62,068 nucleotides of DNA from an uncultured Flavobacteriales bacterium. GTDB lineage: Bacteria > Bacteroidota > Bacteroidia > Flavobacteriales_F > PHOS-HE28. The position numbers were made by a program, and so were the translations under genes. Below are positions 16,643 through 24,912 of this stretch, piece by piece (position 1 is the first letter of the stretch; each line of letters begins with the position of its first letter). The notes under the pieces are model-generated. The model searched no databases, had not been told where the DNA came from, and was given only the letters and a program-made list of their open reading frames with translations. The stretch is taken from NCBI GenBank assembly GCA_937872175.1, contig CALMPI010000039.1, positions 1 to 62,068 of the forward strand, written 5' to 3'.

Positions 16643-17881
16643 ATGAAAACCATTCTACTGCGGAGCATGAGCTTGCTGAGCCTGTTAGCCCCATATGGCC
16701 GTTCGGTTTGTGCTCAGGTTGAACTCGTGCTTGATCAAGGATTTCGCAGTGATGTTACTGTACCCCTGGGCGACTTGTCGAGGGCCTCATTGGAATATCC
16801 CATGCTCTACGGTGAGCTGGCCGTTACCATGGACTTTTCCGCCAGCGTGACCAACCTTGGCGCTATTCCTGCGACCGACGTGTTCGTGATCCTGTCCGTA
16901 GTTCATAGTACCGGCACTGCGGGACCCTTTGTCAGCGCGGTGTTGCCAATGCTTGCAGCAGGGGACAGCGACACGCTATCGATCAATGCCGCATTCGATG
17001 GCTCATGGGCTGAACAAGAACTCGCCCTTCATTTCAGCGTGTCATCTCTTGAATCAGATATCGACCCATCGAACAATTCTGATACTACGTTGATGTGGGT
17101 CACCTATTCCCAATACACTTCGCGCACACAAGGAGTAACGACGGGGGCGCTGGCTAACAGTGGAGCACCATACATGATAGGCAACAGGTATGAGATCACG
17201 GAAGAGATCATTCCGCCGGTCTGCGCACTTTCGTGTGTGGTCCCCTATGATCCCGCACTCATAGGGAGCTTCATTACTGGCTACTTGTTCGATGAAAGTT
17301 GGAATGAACTTTCCGAAGGCTCGGAAGTTCTGCTCACCGCCAGCAATATGAGCGAGCCGGGTGAGACCAACCGGATAACGCTCCCGCTACTTTCAGAGGT
17401 CTACTTGCAAACGCATCATGACTACTATGCCATGGTGGCGGATTGGGTCGGCAGTGAGGGCATCGCGATCGCCACAGAGGGAAGTAGTCCGGATAGTTCT
17501 TCGTGGCTTATCGACATCGGATCGATGACTTGGTTTTCAATAGCGCAAACGCCAATGGTGGATATAGGCATCGGATACATGGGTATCTGCTACTCTGCCA
17601 TTGGAGAACACCAAGATGATCTACAAGTGGTTTCGCCCCCCTTCCCTGCTCCATGCGCATCAGCAGTGATGATCCCGGTCAGGCTTATGGGTTCAACATC
17701 GATCCAATGGGTGATAGTCGACCCACTTGGCCGGATCGTCATGGGTCCAAGGTCGATCCATGAGGCATTCGGTGACCAGATCATTCAAATCGATATCAAC
17801 GAACTATCCTCCGGCACATATTTCTGCATACTTCGCGCCAATGACGTCACGCAGCAATTGCAGCTGCTCGTAGGACGATGA
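16643..17881 (+). CDS. secreted protein with type IX sorting domain
   Basis: The 412-residue protein starts MKTILLRSMSLLSLLAPYGR and continues with a signal peptide ending near VCAQ; GTG 16634 is an alternative start 9 bp upstream. The N-terminal half resembles an Ig-like/CARDB domain (VTNLGAIPATDVFVILSVV, then LAAGDSDTLSINAAF). The last 85 residues form a sorting domain (VVSPPFPAPCASAVMIPVRL, then DPLGRIVMG and LSSGTYFCILRAND). It begins 14 bp after the previous gene, so the three genes 9521-17881 are likely one operon. It ends 74 bp before the stop codon of the converging full-length ALDH gene. Confidence 0.83.
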   Translation: MKTILLRSMSLLSLLAPYGRSVCAQVELVLDQGFRSDVTVPLGDLSRASLEYPMLYGELAVTMDFSASVTNLGAIPATDVFVILSVVHSTGTAGPFVSAVLPMLAAGDSDTLSINAAFDGSWAEQELALHFSVSSLESDIDPSNNSDTTLMWVTYSQYTSRTQGVTTGALANSGAPYMIGNRYEITEEIIPPVCALSCVVPYDPALIGSFITGYLFDESWNELSEGSEVLLTASNMSEPGETNRITLPLLSEVYLQTHHDYYAMVADWVGSEGIAIATEGSSPDSSSWLIDIGSMTWFSIAQTPMVDIGIGYMGICYSAIGEHQDDLQVVSPPFPAPCASAVMIPVRLMGSTSIQWVIVDPLGRIVMGPRSIHEAFGDQIIQIDINELSSGTYFCILRANDVTQQLQLLVGR

Positions 17882-17955
17882 CCTTTCTGGAATGACGCAG
17901 CTTTGAACGGATCTAAACCAGTAGAGGTCAAATCGCACTTCATTAGGGACATGTC

Positions 17956-19455
17956 TCAATTCAGATTCAAATACGCCCCCAGTCCATGCACGCCACCTTC
18001 CCTTCCATACCCACTTTCCTTGTAGCCGCCGAAGGGTGAGGTGGGATCGAACTTGTTGAAGGTGTTGGCCCAGATGACGCCCGCGCGGAGCTTGTTGGTG
18101 AGGTTGAAGATCTTGCTGCCCTTGTCCGTCCACACGCCGGCGCTGAGGCCGTAGGGCGTGTTGTTGGCTTTCTGGATCACCTCGTCCACCGTGCGGAAGG
18201 TCTGGATGGCGAGCACCGGACCGAAGATCTCCTCCTGCGCGATGCGCGCGCTTTGCGCCACGTTGGTGAAGAGCGTGGGGCGGCACCAGAAGCCTTTGCC
18301 GGGCAGGTCGCACGCCGGTTGGTACATCTCGCCGCCGTCGGCCACGCCGATCTTCAGGTATTTGTTGATGGTGCCGAGCTGCTCGCGACTGTTGATGGCG
18401 CCGATGTCGGTGTTCTTGTCGAGCGGATCGCCTACGACGAGCGAGCGCATGCGGTGCTTGAGCTTGCGCACCACTTCGTCGTACACGCCTTCTTCCACGT
18501 AAAGGCGGCTGCCCGCGCAGCACACGTGGCCCTGGTTAAAGTAGATGCCGTTGATGATGCCTTCGACCGCTTGATCGATGGTGGCGTCGGCGAAGATGAT
18601 GTTGGCCGCCTTGCCGCCGAGCTCGAGCGTGAGCTTCTTACCCGTGCCCGCTGTTGCGCGCTGGATGATCTTGCCCACGTTGGTGCTTCCGGTAAAAGCG
18701 ATCTTGTTCACGTCGGGATGGTTGACGACCGCCGCGCCCGTGGCACCTGCACCGGTGACGATGTTGACGACGCCATCGGGGAGTTCGGCTTCCTGCAACA
18801 GCTCGGCTAGCTTGAGCGCGGTGAGCGGCGTGGTCTCGGCGGGCTTCAGCACCACGGTGTTGCCGCAGGCCAGGGCGGGTGCGAGTTTCCACGCGGCCAT
18901 GAGCAGCGGGAAGTTCCACGGGATGACCTGCCCCGCGACGCCGAGCGGGCGAGGCGCCCCGGCCCCCGAGCCGGGGTTGCCGGGGAACGCGTACTTGAGC
19001 TTGTCGGCCCAACCGGCGTAGTAGAAGAAGTGCGCGGCGGCGAGCGGCACGTCCACGTCGCGGCTTTCGCGGATGGCCTTGCCGCCGTCCATGCTTTCGA
19101 TGACGGCGAACTCGCGGGCCTTCTCCTGCAGCAAGCGCGCGATGCGGTAGATGTACTTGGCGCGTTCGGCGGCGGGCATCTTCGACCACACGGTGTCGTA
19201 GGCCCTGCGGGCGGCCTTCACGGCGGCGTCCACATCGGCGTCGTTGGCCTCGGCGATGCGCGCGAGCTTCTGCTCGTTGGCGGGGTTGATGGTGTCGAAG
19301 TACTTGCCGGACTTCGGCTTCTGCCACTTGCCGTTGATGAAGAGCTCGTATTGCTCTTGGATCTTGACGTGGTCCTTGGACTCGGGGGCTGGGGCGAGTT
19401 GCCAGTCGAGGGGCTTCCCGCTGCGGCGGGATGAAGACATCTTCTTGGTGGCCAT
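17956..19455 (-). CDS. aldehyde dehydrogenase (NAD(P)+), full length
   Basis: The 499-residue enzyme oxidises aldehydes to acids. ATG 19453-19455 is chosen because a TACCTTCG promoter element lies 6 nt upstream and the start matches the duplicated 5' end at 21516-21518. It has a low-complexity basic leader (MATKKMSSSRRSGKP), a Rossmann fold with VIPWNFPLLMAAWKLAPALA, KPAETTP and FTGSTNVG, catalytic Glu278 in LELGGK and Cys312 in QGHVCCAGSR, and EEIFGPV near the C-terminus. Around residues 160-170 an extra NPGSGAGAP segment is encoded by a GC-rich hairpin, exactly where similarity with the truncated copy (8365-9357) ends. Acetaldehyde from DeoC is a plausible substrate. A 31-codon upstream extension is open but unlikely. 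Confidence 0.93.
   Translation of the reverse strand: MATKKMSSSRRSGKPLDWQLAPAPESKDHVKIQEQYELFINGKWQKPKSGKYFDTINPANEQKLARIAEANDADVDAAVKAARRAYDTVWSKMPAAERAKYIYRIARLLQEKAREFAVIESMDGGKAIRESRDVDVPLAAAHFFYYAGWADKLKYAFPGNPGSGAGAPRPLGVAGQVIPWNFPLLMAAWKLAPALACGNTVVLKPAETTPLTALKLAELLQEAELPDGVVNIVTGAGATGAAVVNHPDVNKIAFTGSTNVGKIIQRATAGTGKKLTLELGGKAANIIFADATIDQAVEGIINGIYFNQGHVCCAGSRLYVEEGVYDEVVRKLKHRMRSLVVGDPLDKNTDIGAINSREQLGTINKYLKIGVADGGEMYQPACDLPGKGFWCRPTLFTNVAQSARIAQEEIFGPVLAIQTFRTVDEVIQKANNTPYGLSAGVWTDKGSKIFNLTNKLRAGVIWANTFNKFDPTSPFGGYKESGYGREGGVHGLGAYLNLN
18957..18976. repeat. GC-rich hairpin at the ALDH duplication breakpoint
   Basis: CCCCGGC (18957-18963) and GCCGGGG (18970-18976) form a perfect 7-bp inverted repeat with a 6-nt loop inside the ALDH coding sequence. 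It begins 8 bp beyond the point (18948) where similarity to the truncated copy ends. It encodes residues that related ALDHs appear to lack. Confidence 0.6.
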
Positions 19456-19470
19456 CAGAAGCGAAGGTAG
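19366..19470. repeat. direct repeat DR-5' of ALDH, copy 1 (within the intact gene)
   Basis: The first 30 codons of the intact ALDH plus 15 bp upstream match 21429-21533 over 105 bp with about 9 mismatches, in the same orientation. The two copies bracket the delta-60 surface-protein gene. Confidence 0.85.
19462..19469 (-). promoter_or_regulatory. -7 element (TACCTTCG) 6 nt from the ALDH start
   Basis: It matches TAnnTTTG at 7 of 8 positions on the minus strand. If used, transcription would begin at or next to the start codon. The same octamer occurs before ruvB, and near variants before queG and deoC. Confidence 0.5.
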
Positions 19471-19575
19471 TGCGCGATCGGAGGCTGCATCATGAGGCGC
19501 CCGGTCCGTGATCGACCCTCTGCCCGGTGCCCGAACAGGACCGACCACACGGCGAGGGCTATAACTAATGTTCTA

Positions 19576-19606
19576 TTGACGGAACAGTTTGGGCAGGGAA
19601 CCTTTG
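19576..19606 (+). promoter_or_regulatory. promoter of the delta-60 repeat protein gene
   Basis: TTG at 19576-19578, a 20-bp spacer, then AACCTTTG at 19599-19606 (7 of 8 to TAnnTTTG), ending 19 nt before the ATG at 19626. Spacing fits the Bacteroidota primary sigma factor. Confidence 0.55.
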
Positions 19607-19625
19607 ATGGCCTAAACCCGACGCC

Positions 19626-21332
19626 ATGAAACCAATTCTCACCCTCTGCTTGCTCTGTGTCGCATCCGCCGGCACGGCTCAGACACTCTCACTGGCGCCG
19701 ATCTTCGGCTCGGGTGGCATCATCACCGCGGATGTCGCCGTGGAGGAGGACAACCTGAAGTCCCATGCCCTTCTGCCGGACGGACGGCTCATTGTTGCCG
19801 GCGATGGGTATGACCTCGGCACCAACTCCTATCACATCACGATGGTCGCGATCGATCCGGCGTGCGGAGCGTTCGATCAGGATTTCGGTACAGCCGGCAA
19901 GCTGAGCCACATGTTCGAGCAGCGCACACGGTGTTACGGCATCGCAGCCCAGCCCGATGGGAAGATCGTGGGCTGTGGCATGATCGCGCCGAACAACTTC
20001 GGTAGCGAGCAATGGCCCGCCGTGTATCGCTTTCATGGAGATGGTTCGGTGGACACCAGTTTCAACCACACCGGCTACCACCGCCTGCAACTGGGTACCG
20101 GAGCGGCGGACCTCAACAAGGTGTTCGTGAACGCCGATGGTACGATCACCTGCGCCGCAGCGTCCTTCCCGGGCCAGCTCGGGGCCATGCGCTTCCTCGA
20201 GAACGGAGCGCTGGACACCACCTTCAACCACACCGGGGTCACATCGGTCCAACTTCCCAACTTCTCGCAGTCCAGCGAAGGCACCGGCGTGATGCTTCCC
20301 GATGGCTCGGTGGTCTCCATCGTCGTTGGCTTCAGCGGTATCGACTACATGCTGATGCTGGCGAAATTCGATGCTCAAGGAGCACCGGATACGACCTTCG
20401 GCAACAACGGCCTGGTGGTGGGTACCGTGCCCGTTCGCTCCTTCGGCAGAATGGGCGCCGCCGTTGAACCTGGTGGCGCGATCGTGGTGAGCTGCTCGCG
20501 AACGACCGCTTCGATCACGGTCGTGGCGCGTTTCCTTTCCGACGGCAGCGTGGATCCTTCGTTCGGCACCAGCGGCTACAGCGAGATCGACGCATCGGCC
20601 GGTGGCGATGGCTTGGGCAACGGTCTCCTGCTATTGCCCGATGGCAGCAGCCTGCAATTCGGCCGCGTGAGCAGTATCGGCGGCCTGGTGAAACGGGATG
20701 CGAACGGGCAACCGGTGGCCACCTTCGGGTCCGGCGGCTTGCTGGGTGTCAATGCCGGTCTGCCCGGCTTCCAGGTCTTCATGAGCGGTGCGCTCATGCC
20801 GGATGGCCGCATCATCGCCTATGGCGACGCGAACACGAATGAGGTCTACATCGCGAAGTTGACCGAGGACCCGGTCGCTGATGGTCCCCCGGTGATCAGC
20901 CTGATCGGCACGGACCTTACCACCACCGGTTCAGGGGCCATCCAGTGGTTCCTGGACGGGCTCCCCATCGGCGGGGCGACCTCAAGCTCGTACACACCGA
21001 CCGCGAACGGGACCTACACCGTTACGCTGACGCTCAGCCCGAGCTGCGCGTTCACGTCGGACCCGTTCAACCTGATCAACCTGGGCACGATGGACCACGG
21101 TACGAACACGGTGCAGTTGCTGGACAACCCCGTGACCGATGTGCTCGTGGTGCTGAACGCCGGGCCGATGACGTGGTACGAGATCACCTCCGTGGCCGGG
21201 CACCGCATCGGAAGCGGTGTGCTGCAGGGCGAACGCACCGAGATCGGGATGGCCCACCTGGCCAAGGGCGTTTACCTGCTGCGGACAGGAACCACGCACG
21301 GATCGACCGTGGCGCGCATCATCAAGCAATGA
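19626..21332 (+). CDS. secreted delta-60 repeat protein with type IX sorting domain
   Basis: The 568-residue protein has a signal peptide (MKPILTLCLLCVASAGTAQ), then at least six units of the delta-60 type, in which D-x-x-F-G/N-x-x-G and an L-x-P/A-D-G-x-I/V-x-x-x-G segment alternate (DQDFGTAGK, DTSFNHTGY, DTTFNHTGV, DTTFGNNGL, DPSFGTSGY, ATFGSGGL). A short Ig/PKD-like segment ends in ANGTYTVTLTLSPSC. The C-terminus (NTVQLLDNPVTDVLVVLNAG, then LAKGVYLLRTGTT) is the sorting domain. It is probably a surface-exposed propeller. It starts 170 bp from the divergent ALDH gene and is bracketed by copies of that gene's 5' end. Confidence 0.92.
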   Translation: MKPILTLCLLCVASAGTAQTLSLAPIFGSGGIITADVAVEEDNLKSHALLPDGRLIVAGDGYDLGTNSYHITMVAIDPACGAFDQDFGTAGKLSHMFEQRTRCYGIAAQPDGKIVGCGMIAPNNFGSEQWPAVYRFHGDGSVDTSFNHTGYHRLQLGTGAADLNKVFVNADGTITCAAASFPGQLGAMRFLENGALDTTFNHTGVTSVQLPNFSQSSEGTGVMLPDGSVVSIVVGFSGIDYMLMLAKFDAQGAPDTTFGNNGLVVGTVPVRSFGRMGAAVEPGGAIVVSCSRTTASITVVARFLSDGSVDPSFGTSGYSEIDASAGGDGLGNGLLLLPDGSSLQFGRVSSIGGLVKRDANGQPVATFGSGGLLGVNAGLPGFQVFMSGALMPDGRIIAYGDANTNEVYIAKLTEDPVADGPPVISLIGTDLTTTGSGAIQWFLDGLPIGGATSSSYTPTANGTYTVTLTLSPSCAFTSDPFNLINLGTMDHGTNTVQLLDNPVTDVLVVLNAGPMTWYEITSVAGHRIGSGVLQGERTEIGMAHLAKGVYLLRTGTTHGSTVARIIKQ

Positions 21333-21428
21333 TCGCTCGCAAGTGCCGCGGTCGGTCGGCGGGATGATCACCACCTGCCGGACTAGTTCCACCAGCGACC
21401 GGGGAGGTCCGTGCAGCGGATCGGTGCG

Positions 21429-21533
21429 GACGCGATCCTTGGACTCGGGGGCGGGGGCCAATGCCCAGTCGAGGGGCTTCCCGCTGCGGCGGGATGAAGA
21501 CATCTTCTTGGTGGCCATCCGAAGCGAAGCTAG
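21429..21533 (-). pseudogene. 5'-end fragment of the ALDH gene (DR-5' copy 2)
   Basis: On the minus strand the ATG at 21516-21518 is followed by MATKKMSSSRRSGKPLDWAL and ten more ALDH-like residues, then homology stops. It matches 19366-19470 over 105 bp, including 15 bp upstream with the TAGCTTCG promoter-like word. No further ALDH sequence follows. It is a direct-repeat remnant on the far side of the delta-60 gene; 21333-21428 holds nothing else I recognise. Confidence 0.85.
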
Positions 21534-21600
21534 CGGCCGGCATCCTTCAGCGCGGACGCTGACTAGATTTGCGATGCCGAAACCAACCCCCACTGTTTCC

Positions 21601-22173
21601 ATGCGCAACCTCCTCCTCCACTTCCTTTTTTGTCTGCTCCTCCTCTCGAGCCCCATGAGCTTCCTGGTCGCCCAGGATGGCGTGCCTGCGGACGTGTCCG
21701 CACTGGTGAACAAGCCGGTGGATGACGTGCATGCCGCCCTGCAGTCCATGGGCTACGAGATCGCGACGTCGAACGTGTTCGCTGGAGGCCATCAGCAATG
21801 GTGGAACGAGCGGACGAAGAGCTGCGTGGCGCTGAAGATCAAAAAGAAGATGGTGGAGGAGATCACCACCGGGAACGATGGCGAGTGCATCGCGGGTGTG
21901 GAGAACGCCCGGAAGGTGTGGGATGCGTATCACGACGGTCCTTCGGACATTACGAGCGCGGCACTGGAGAAGGAGCGCGCGGCTTTGCGCGAAGCGGGCT
22001 TTCAACCCACCTACTGGATCCGCGAAGCCGCGGCCGGTCGCAGCATGGAAAAGTGGTACAACTCCACCACAAGCAAGTGCAAGTACCTGGCCTTTAACAC
22101 CGGGGATGGCGGCGATGTGGCCAAGGGCGACAACGAGCCCGACCAGTGCACGAACCCCGCCCCGAAGCGGTAG
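21601..22173 (+). CDS. hypothetical secreted protein
   Basis: The 190 residues from ATG 21601 (an in-frame ATG at 21574 would add nine) begin with a strongly hydrophobic signal peptide (MRNLLLHFLFCLLLLSSPMS, cleaved near VAQ). The mature part looks like two similar halves: QSMGYEIATSNVFAGGHQQWWNERTKSCVALKIKKK and REAGFQPTYWIREAAAGRSMEKWYNSTTSKCKYLAF. Each has an aromatic W/WW-N followed by TKSC or TSKC, suggesting an internal duplication with two conserved cysteines. No sorting domain is visible, so it is probably periplasmic. Function unknown. Confidence 0.75.
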   Translation: MRNLLLHFLFCLLLLSSPMSFLVAQDGVPADVSALVNKPVDDVHAALQSMGYEIATSNVFAGGHQQWWNERTKSCVALKIKKKMVEEITTGNDGECIAGVENARKVWDAYHDGPSDITSAALEKERAALREAGFQPTYWIREAAAGRSMEKWYNSTTSKCKYLAFNTGDGGDVAKGDNEPDQCTNPAPKR

Positions 22174-22192
22174 GGAAGGCACTGCCAGCCAC

Positions 22193-23464
22193 CTATCGCA
22201 CCACCCGGAACACGCGCTGCGTCGCCCCATCACGCACGCGCAGCAACACAAGGCCTGCGCGCGACCAGTTCAGCAGTGCCGCCTCCTGCGCGCGCTGTGC
22301 GGTGAACGGCACGGCGCGACCCGTGGCATCGAAGAGCTCGATCACCGCGTCGGCCGGCAACCCGGTGAGCCGCGCACCCTGTTCGGTGGGCACGCAGGCC
22401 CAAGAGGGGCCGGAGGCCTCCACCAGCCCCACGGTGCACGAGGGCGCCACGCCCGGCACAGCGGAAAGCACGCCCGCGCTCGCGCTCCAGTGCTCCCAGG
22501 TGCCGCCCACGGTGGTGCGGCGATCGTTGAGGTCAAAGGTGTTCGCACCGGTGATGGTGCCCGGAACCTTGCAGGCCTTCACCGCCAGTCCGCCGTGGTC
22601 CCAGGTGAGCGGCAGGCCGGCGAGGCAGGTCTCGGGCGGAAGCAGTACATCGCAGTTGGCCTGCACGAACCACGCGAAGTCGTCGTAGGCCGGATGGTCG
22701 CCGTACACGTGCGCGATGCCGTCATCGCCGATGCACACGGCCACGTACTCCTCACAGGCGATGCCCAGGACCGGCGTTCCGGCATCGGTGGTGGAGCGTG
22801 CGATGAAGGTGAGCAGCCGCCCGCGCCGGTCGGGGTTGTCGAAGTGCGTATCGGTGACCACCGCATCCATGCCGGGCGCGCCCATGAAGGGGCTGCCGTC
22901 GAGCGTGACGTTGACGGCGTAGGGGTTGTTGAGCGCAGCCTGGCTGGTGACCGTGCCGAACTGGGCCGTGAAGCGGTAGCCTGCCAGGATGGCCATGCCC
23001 GCGCTGGTGCCGCCGATGACGATGTTGCGCTGCGTGATGGCCGTGCGCACGAGGCTGTCCACGGGCGTGTTCCGCCAATGGCTCACGTAATCCCATTGGT
23101 CGCCACCGGCGAACCAGATGGCCTCGGCCTGCTGGATGCGCTGATGCACGTAAGGATCACTGGAGGCCGATGCGTTGCTGAACACGATGGTCTCCACCGA
23201 GTTCACGGGTACGCCCAGGTCGGTGTAGAAGTAGTCGTTGTACCCGTCGCTGCCCGAGGCGCGCAACACCAGCACATCGCCACCGGCCGCGCGCTGCAGG
23301 AACCACACCATCGCCGGATCGCTCTCGGTGGCGCCGCCCATGAGGCAGAGCCCGCCCTGCGGCGCGGTGACCACATCGGTGGTGTTGCCGGTGAAGTAGC
23401 TGGTGTAGCCCTGGGCCAGGGAGGCCAGCGGGGCGAGGAGCAACGAAGCGAACAGGATGCGCAT
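22193..23464 (-). CDS. secreted cyanophycinase-like peptidase (S51 family) with type IX sorting domain
   Basis: The 423-residue protein has a signal peptide (MRILFASLLLAPLASLAQ). The S51/cyanophycinase core shows GGLCLMGGATE, IWFAGGDQWDY, the nucleophile elbow GGTSAGM (Ser154) and TDTHFDNPDRRGRLL with His207, both typical catalytic positions. Cyanophycinases hydrolyse multi-L-arginyl-poly-L-aspartate; related secreted forms may act on other isoaspartyl peptides. The C-terminal 75 residues (ARLTGLPADAVIELFDATGR, then LLNWSRAGLVLLRV) are a short sorting domain. A GACCTTCG element lies 4 nt before the ATG. Its start is 25 bp from the 3' end of the gene at 23490, and both run leftward. Confidence 0.88.
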   Translation of the reverse strand: MRILFASLLLAPLASLAQGYTSYFTGNTTDVVTAPQGGLCLMGGATESDPAMVWFLQRAAGGDVLVLRASGSDGYNDYFYTDLGVPVNSVETIVFSNASASSDPYVHQRIQQAEAIWFAGGDQWDYVSHWRNTPVDSLVRTAITQRNIVIGGTSAGMAILAGYRFTAQFGTVTSQAALNNPYAVNVTLDGSPFMGAPGMDAVVTDTHFDNPDRRGRLLTFIARSTTDAGTPVLGIACEEYVAVCIGDDGIAHVYGDHPAYDDFAWFVQANCDVLLPPETCLAGLPLTWDHGGLAVKACKVPGTITGANTFDLNDRRTTVGGTWEHWSASAGVLSAVPGVAPSCTVGLVEASGPSWACVPTEQGARLTGLPADAVIELFDATGRAVPFTAQRAQEAALLNWSRAGLVLLRVRDGATQRVFRVVR

Positions 23465-23489
23465 GTCGCGAAGGTCGCGAACCCCGTGT

Positions 23490-24722
23490 TCAGCGCTTCA
23501 CCACGCGCACCGGGGCCATCGCCCCGCCTTCCACGCGCAGCACGTAGGTGCCCGCGGCCAGCGCCGACAGGTCCAGTTCCACCTGCGCACCGCGGATCCG
23601 CCCGCGCAGCACCTCCGCACCGGTGATGTCCACCACGCGGTAGGGTGAGCCGATGGCCTGCTGCGGAACGACCACGGCGATCACACCTTCGACCGGATTC
23701 GGGAACACGCTTACGGCCTGTGCGGACTCCTCCGACAGGCCCGTGCTGCCGCAACGCCGGTAGATGCCCTGGCCCGGCGAGATCAGGTTGTAGCCGATGA
23801 AGACGCAGCCGTCGTTCTCCACGATTCCGCTTCCGTTCAGGTCGTCGGCGCTGAGGTTCCCGGTGATGTTGGTCCAGCTGGCACCCTCGTCGGTGCTCAG
23901 GTACACGCTGTCACGAAGTCCACCACCCGCGAAATGGCGCGTCTCCATGTACAGGTTGGTGCCGTAGCGCTTCACCTCCAGCAGGCCCAGGCCGAACTGC
24001 GGCAGGCCGGCCCATGCGGTCCAGGTGGTGCCGCCATCGGTGCTGGTGTACTTGCCGCCACCCTGCGCTGTGTAGAACAGGTCACCATCCATCAGCCAGA
24101 GGTTCTCCCCGTTGAGGTCGCTGGGCGAGATGCCGGTGTTGCTGTCGTCCCAGGTGCTGCCGCCGTCGGTGCTGATGAAGACGCCGCCGCCGATGGTGTT
24201 CGCGTAGAGGTCATTGCCGACCAGCAGCATGCCGATGACGTTGGTGTTGTAGAGGCCCGTGTTCACCGTGGTCCACGCATCACCGGGCAATGGCGAGCGG
24301 AACACCCCTCCGGTGGAGGCATACGCGAACACATGCGTACCGTTGGCCAGGAAACCGCGCACCACGGTCGCCTGGGGAGCGCCGGCCACCGTGTTCCAGG
24401 TGTCGCCGTTGTCCGTGGTGTAGTAGATGCAATCGGTGGACGCGTTCAACCCGGCGAAGTAGCGGCCACCCACGGCGAAGCCGCTCTCCGTGGGGTTCAA
24501 GGCCACCGGGTTGGTGGCGACGCTCCATGTGGTGCCATTGTCCGCGCTGCGGTACAAGGTGCTGCCGGCCTTGGCGAAGAGCTGCGTGGAGGAGGCGCCG
24601 AGCACCTGCGCGCCCTGGGACAGGTCCGTAATACCGGTGTTGGTCTGGGACCATTGGGCCGTGCAGAAGGGGCCGAGGAAGAGGGCCAGGCCGAGGAGCG
24701 GCCTGCGGGAATGGAGGCTCAT
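23490..24722 (-). CDS. secreted BNR/VPS10-like propeller protein with type IX sorting domain
   Basis: The 410 residues from ATG 24720-24722 begin with a signal peptide (MSLHSRRPLLGLALFLGPFC). At least five Asp-box units follow: YRSADNGTTWSVA, YYTTDNGDTWNTV, FISTDGGSTWDDS, YTSTDGGTTWTAW and YLSTDEGASWTNI. This is the photosystem II assembly factor/sialidase-like propeller pattern. The C-terminus (AVSVFPNPVEGVIAVVV, then LAALAAGTYVLRVEGG-like residues) is a type A sorting domain. It shares architecture with the giant protein at 9521. Together with the cyanophycinase-like gene it forms a two-gene minus-strand unit between the ALDH 5' remnant and the universal stress gene. Confidence 0.88.
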   Translation of the reverse strand: MSLHSRRPLLGLALFLGPFCTAQWSQTNTGITDLSQGAQVLGASSTQLFAKAGSTLYRSADNGTTWSVATNPVALNPTESGFAVGGRYFAGLNASTDCIYYTTDNGDTWNTVAGAPQATVVRGFLANGTHVFAYASTGGVFRSPLPGDAWTTVNTGLYNTNVIGMLLVGNDLYANTIGGGVFISTDGGSTWDDSNTGISPSDLNGENLWLMDGDLFYTAQGGGKYTSTDGGTTWTAWAGLPQFGLGLLEVKRYGTNLYMETRHFAGGGLRDSVYLSTDEGASWTNITGNLSADDLNGSGIVENDGCVFIGYNLISPGQGIYRRCGSTGLSEESAQAVSVFPNPVEGVIAVVVPQQAIGSPYRVVDITGAEVLRGRIRGAQVELDLSALAAGTYVLRVEGGAMAPVRVVKR

Positions 24723-24845
24723 GGTGGTTGCGCGTTCGTGGTGCACCGGCGAAGAAAACCGGCCGGAACCGGGCCTGTGGGCCCGCCCTTCGCGAGCTTC
24801 CCACCGCAGGGTGTGAACAGCAGCACTTCCCCTGGTGGCAGGACC

Positions 24846-24859
24846 TTGATCGGGATCAG
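24846..24859. promoter_or_regulatory. FNR-type binding site (TTGAT-CGGG-ATCAG) upstream of the universal stress protein gene
   Basis: Nine of the ten consensus half-site bases of TTGAT-N4-ATCAA match. The centre (24852.5) lies about 41.5 bp upstream of the start predicted from the TATGTTGC -7-like element at 24882-24889, the classical class II activation distance. Confidence 0.6.
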
Positions 24860-24881
24860 TCGGGTACCGGTGTATGAGTAT

Positions 24882-24889
24882 TATGTTGC
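24882..24889 (+). promoter_or_regulatory. -7-like element (TATGTTGC) of the universal stress protein gene
   Basis: It matches TAnnTTTG at 6 of 8 positions. It lies 23 nt before the ATG at 24913 and supports that start over an ATG at 24874, which would be upstream of the promoter. No TTG element is seen at normal spacing, as expected of an activator-dependent promoter. Confidence 0.4.
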
Positions 24890-24912
24890 GTGTACCACCG
24901 ACCCACGCACCG

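Noticed and set aside
21878..23626. Long plus-strand frame opposite the cyanophycinase-like gene
   Set aside because: The minus-strand gene has catalytic motifs, signal peptide and sorting domain; the plus frame has only Ala/Arg/Gly-rich sequence.
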